Below are positions 61,581-64,000 of a stretch of 64,000 nt of DNA, one piece after another. The stretch's first letter is position 1; every line of letters starts with the position of its first letter. Under the pieces are notes generated by a model. The model did not search any database, was not told the origin of the DNA, and worked only from the letters and a program-made list of their open reading frames with translations. Both the position numbers and the translations under genes were made by a program. The stretch comes from Hymenobacter sp. DG25B (GTDB taxonomy: Bacteria > Bacteroidota > Bacteroidia > Cytophagales > Hymenobacteraceae): positions 2,914,001 through 2,978,000 of the forward strand of contig NZ_CP010054.1 of assembly GCF_000801315.1 (NCBI RefSeq), given 5' to 3'.

Positions 61581-63458
61581 ATGCAGTCGGTTTATAACAT
61601 TGCTGAAATCTGTGCCCGGCACGGCATTACGGACGTGGTTTTGTCGCCGGGCAGCCGGTGCGCGCCGCTGACCATTGCTTTTGCCCGCCACCCTGAAATA
61701 AGGGTGCGCACGGTGCCGGATGAGCGGGCCGCGGCGTTTATTGGCTTGGGGCTGGCCCAGGCCCAGCGACGGGCCGTAGCGCTGGTATGTACTTCCGGCA
61801 CGGCCGGCCTAAACTACGCCCCGGCCGTGGCCGAAGCCTACTTTCAGCAGATTCCGCTGGTGGTTTTCACCGCCGACCGCCCCCCGGAATGGATTGACCA
61901 ACTGGATGGGCAAACCATTCGGCAAAGCAACCTGTACGGCGCCCACGCCAAAGGCACCTTTGAATTCCCGGCCGAAACTTCCCATGCTGATGCCCGCTGG
62001 CACGCGGAGCGGCTGGTTTCCGAAGCCATTAACCTGGCCCAGCAATTTCCGGCCGGTCCGGTGCAGGTAAATGTGCCCCTGCGGGAGCCCTTCTATCCCC
62101 AAGCCGGCCAGCCGCTGCAGTATGATAAAGTGAAGGTGATACGGGAGCAGGCCGGGCAATCAACTTTGCCGGCTGCGGAGCTGGCCAGCCTCCGCGCCCA
62201 ACTCCGCCAGACCCCGCAGACCTTGGTAGTAGGTGGCCAGCATCGGCATGAAAATGAGCTTTTGCTGGCCTTGCGGCAGTTTTCGGCGGCATACCAGGTG
62301 CCGGTGGTGGGGGATGTTATTGCCAACCTGCACCAACCCGTGGGCCCAACCTACGACCTGCGCGCCGCCCCCATTGGCCGGCAGGATGTATTTTTGGCCG
62401 TGCCGGAAAAAGGTTTGAAAGAAGCGCTGCGCCCTACCCTGCTCATCACCTTCGGCCAGTCGCTTATTTCCAAAGCCCTGAAGCTGTACCTGCGCGAATA
62501 CGCGCCGCAGCAGCACTGGCATATCCAGGCCGCCGGCCCCGTGGCCGATACCTTCCGCTCCCTCACGCGCATTATCCGGATGGAGCCGGCCGCGTTTTTT
62601 GCGGCTCTGCTTTCAGAGACAGGCACTATAACGACTTCTGAAAAAGACGAGCTGGCGCCGGCCAATCCGCACGAAATGCCGGCCGATGCCACCCGCGTGG
62701 CGCGGCCCGCGAAGCCCACGGGCACGGTGCGCCTGACTTGGCCGAAAGCAGGCTGGGCCCTGGGGGATGAAGAATCGGTGCGCAACTCATTTGCCACACC
62801 CTGGCAGAAAGCGGAAGGCTGGGCTACGAGTTTCCTGCAGGAGTTTTTTCAGGAGCCGCAGCAGCCGTTTAATGAGTTTTCGGCCTTCTATCACACCCTG
62901 CGTTTCCTGCCCCAACACACGGCGCTGCACCTGGCCAATAGCATGGCCGTGCGCTATGTGAATATCCTGGGCCTGCCCGCCACCCAGGCCGTGGAAGTAT
63001 TTGCCAACCGCGGCACCAGCGGCATTGATGGCTGTACCAGTACGGCCGTGGGCGCGGCCCTGGCCCAGCCGGAACGCCCGGTGGTATTACTCACCGGCGA
63101 CGTGGCTTTCTTCTACGACCGGAACGCCTTCTGGCAGAACTACCCCACGACTAACCTGCGCGTGGTCCTTTTCAACAACCACGCGGGCGGCATTTTCCGG
63201 CTGATTGACGGGCCTCGTCAGCAGCCGGAGCTGGAAGAGTTTTTCGAAACCCATCAGCCCCTCACCGCCGAGAATACGGCCCGGGATTTTAACCTGGGTT
63301 ATTTCACGGCCCGTAGTCTGGCTGAATTAGAATCGGTACTGCCGGTTTTCTTTGCACCCGGAAACAGTGCGGCCCTGCTGGAAGTTACTACGGACAGTGC
63401 CACCAACGCGGCTTTCTTTGAACACTACCGCACGGCGGTAAAAACTGCTTTTGCGTAA
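61581..63458 (+). CDS. menD: 2-succinyl-5-enolpyruvyl-6-hydroxy-3-cyclohexene-1-carboxylate synthase
   Basis: TPP-dependent enzyme that joins 2-oxoglutarate to isochorismate. The 625 residues show VVLSPGSRCAPLTIAFA and TVPDERAAAFIGLGLA near the N-terminus, ALVCTSGTAGLNYAPA, and the TPP/Mg site GDVAFFYDRNAFW followed by VVLFNNHAGGIF near residues 510-540. It is longer than the usual 550-580. The excess is a Pro/Ala-rich segment around 345-420 (AFFAALLSETGT onwards), likely a flexible insert. The ATG at 61581 matches the conserved SVYNIAEICARHG. It follows menF by 86 bases. Confidence 0.94.
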   Translation: MQSVYNIAEICARHGITDVVLSPGSRCAPLTIAFARHPEIRVRTVPDERAAAFIGLGLAQAQRRAVALVCTSGTAGLNYAPAVAEAYFQQIPLVVFTADRPPEWIDQLDGQTIRQSNLYGAHAKGTFEFPAETSHADARWHAERLVSEAINLAQQFPAGPVQVNVPLREPFYPQAGQPLQYDKVKVIREQAGQSTLPAAELASLRAQLRQTPQTLVVGGQHRHENELLLALRQFSAAYQVPVVGDVIANLHQPVGPTYDLRAAPIGRQDVFLAVPEKGLKEALRPTLLITFGQSLISKALKLYLREYAPQQHWHIQAAGPVADTFRSLTRIIRMEPAAFFAALLSETGTITTSEKDELAPANPHEMPADATRVARPAKPTGTVRLTWPKAGWALGDEESVRNSFATPWQKAEGWATSFLQEFFQEPQQPFNEFSAFYHTLRFLPQHTALHLANSMAVRYVNILGLPATQAVEVFANRGTSGIDGCTSTAVGAALAQPERPVVLLTGDVAFFYDRNAFWQNYPTTNLRVVLFNNHAGGIFRLIDGPRQQPELEEFFETHQPLTAENTARDFNLGYFTARSLAELESVLPVFFAPGNSAALLEVTTDSATNAAFFEHYRTAVKTAFA

Positions 63459-63468
63459 CATATGCCCT

Positions 63469-63571
63469 TGTTATCCTGAGCCTGCGAAGGACCTTACATA
63501 CTGCGAACGATAATCGTAACCACGACTCGTGCTAGCGTGACAAGGTCCTTCGCTTGGGCTCAGGATGACAG
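63469..63571. repeat. Intergenic inverted repeat (TGTCAT-type)
   Basis: The left end TTATCCTGAGCC then GCGAAGGACCTT (63471-63494) and the right end AAGGTCCTTCGC then GGGCTCAGGATGACA pair with a small bulge. The ends match TGTCATCCTGAG, in keeping with the other TGTCAT-type elements. It lies between menD and menB without ending in a T-run. Confidence 0.75.
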
Positions 63572-63604
63572 GCGTTTTTGCTTTTTTTCTTCAACTTCTA
63601 ATCT

Positions 63605-64000
63605 ATGGCCGAACAACTCATCTGGACTCCCATTAAAGAATTCCGCGAGATTATCTTCTCGCAGGCTGGGGGCATTGCCAAAATCAGCATCAATCGTCCG
63701 CACGTGCACAATGCCTTCACGCCCCTCACGGTGCAGGAGATGATTGAAGCCATGGACATCTGCCGCAACCGCACCGATATCGGGGTGATTATTCTCACTG
63801 GCGAGGGCGGCAAAGCCTTCTGCTCGGGCGGCGACCAGAGCGTGCGGGGCCACGGCGGCTACGTGGGCGAAGACACCGTGCCCCGCCTGAACGTACTGGA
63901 TTTGCAAAAGCAGATTCGCTCCATTCCCAAGCCCGTCATTGCCATGGTGGCCGGCTGGGCCATTGGCGGCGGCCACGTGCTGCACGTGGTGTGTGACCTG
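63605..64000 (+). CDS. menB: 1,4-dihydroxy-2-naphthoyl-CoA synthase, N-terminal part (cut by window end)
   Basis: A crotonase-fold enzyme that closes the naphthoate ring in menaquinone synthesis. The 132 visible residues show [37 protein letters not shown] (oxyanion region, typical of MenB) and [18 protein letters not shown]. The frame is open to the window edge. The ATG at 63605 begins [13 protein letters not shown]. It completes the visible menI-menF-menD-menB order. Confidence 0.94.
   Translation, partial: MAEQLIWTPIKEFREIIFSQAGGIAKISINRPHVHNAFTPLTVQEMIEAMDICRNRTDIGVIILTGEGGKAFCSGGDQSVRGHGGYVGEDTVPRLNVLDLQKQIRSIPKPVIAMVAGWAIGGGHVLHVVCDL

Overview
The window is GC-rich chromosomal DNA from a member of the Bacteroidota, most likely Cytophagales and close to Hymenobacter. 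This is inferred from family content and signals, not from a database search. Supporting signs are several promoters of the Bacteroidota type (TTTG, about 19 bases, TAnnTTTG), starts without Shine-Dalgarno sequences, and phylum-typical families: a DUF5103 type IX secretion plug protein, a peptidase with a T9SS-type C-terminal domain, DUF3276, DUF3822, and lipoproteins. I see no rRNA, tRNA, CRISPR array, prophage or plasmid functions. Most of the window is ordinary housekeeping sequence.

Layout. 1-2.4 kb: lysine pathway (the end of aspartate kinase, then lysA). 2.4-5.9 kb: an ArnT-like glycosyltransferase, then an AT-rich islet with a foreign-looking glycosyltransferase, a 91-base near-perfect palindrome and a decayed IS481 transposase. 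5.9-10.2 kb: an sce7726-type putative nuclease, a two-domain SDR protein and an Lgt-like membrane protein with a beta-rich tail. 10.2-21.1 kb: a minus-strand block with a transglutaminase-like protein, topoisomerase III, a DUF1573 protein, a RecD-like helicase and a large secreted M36 metallopeptidase. 21.6-34.8 kb: small housekeeping genes including thioesterase, two NUDIX proteins (one frameshifted), coaD, phosphoesterases, threonine aldolase, nhaA, an AlkA-type glycosylase, DUF58, a Pur-alpha-like protein, ychF and an MlaE permease. 34.9-43.1 kb: tandem M48 peptidases, a CPA1 antiporter, two overlapping membrane-protein genes and the T9SS plug protein. 43.1-44.1 kb: a RAYT (REP-associated tyrosine transposase) gene between two REPINs. 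44-59 kb: an ABC-F ATPase, lipoproteins, an amidase, a large AsmA/DUF748-like protein, an SDR/AraC pair, a deoxyhypusine-synthase-like protein, hslV and the pyruvate dehydrogenase E2 gene. 59.1-64 kb: a histidine phosphatase and the menaquinone genes menI-menF-menD-menB, the last cut by the window edge.

Working together: menI and menF overlap by four bases and lead into menD and menB, so the right end is a menaquinone operon. The M36 peptidase and the DUF5103 protein both point to type IX secretion. The most distinctive feature is the number of intergenic inverted repeats. One family (GTAG plus an 8-bp hairpin) flanks its likely mobilising enzyme, the RAYT. At least four other elements share TGTCAT-type ends but have no visible enzyme here.
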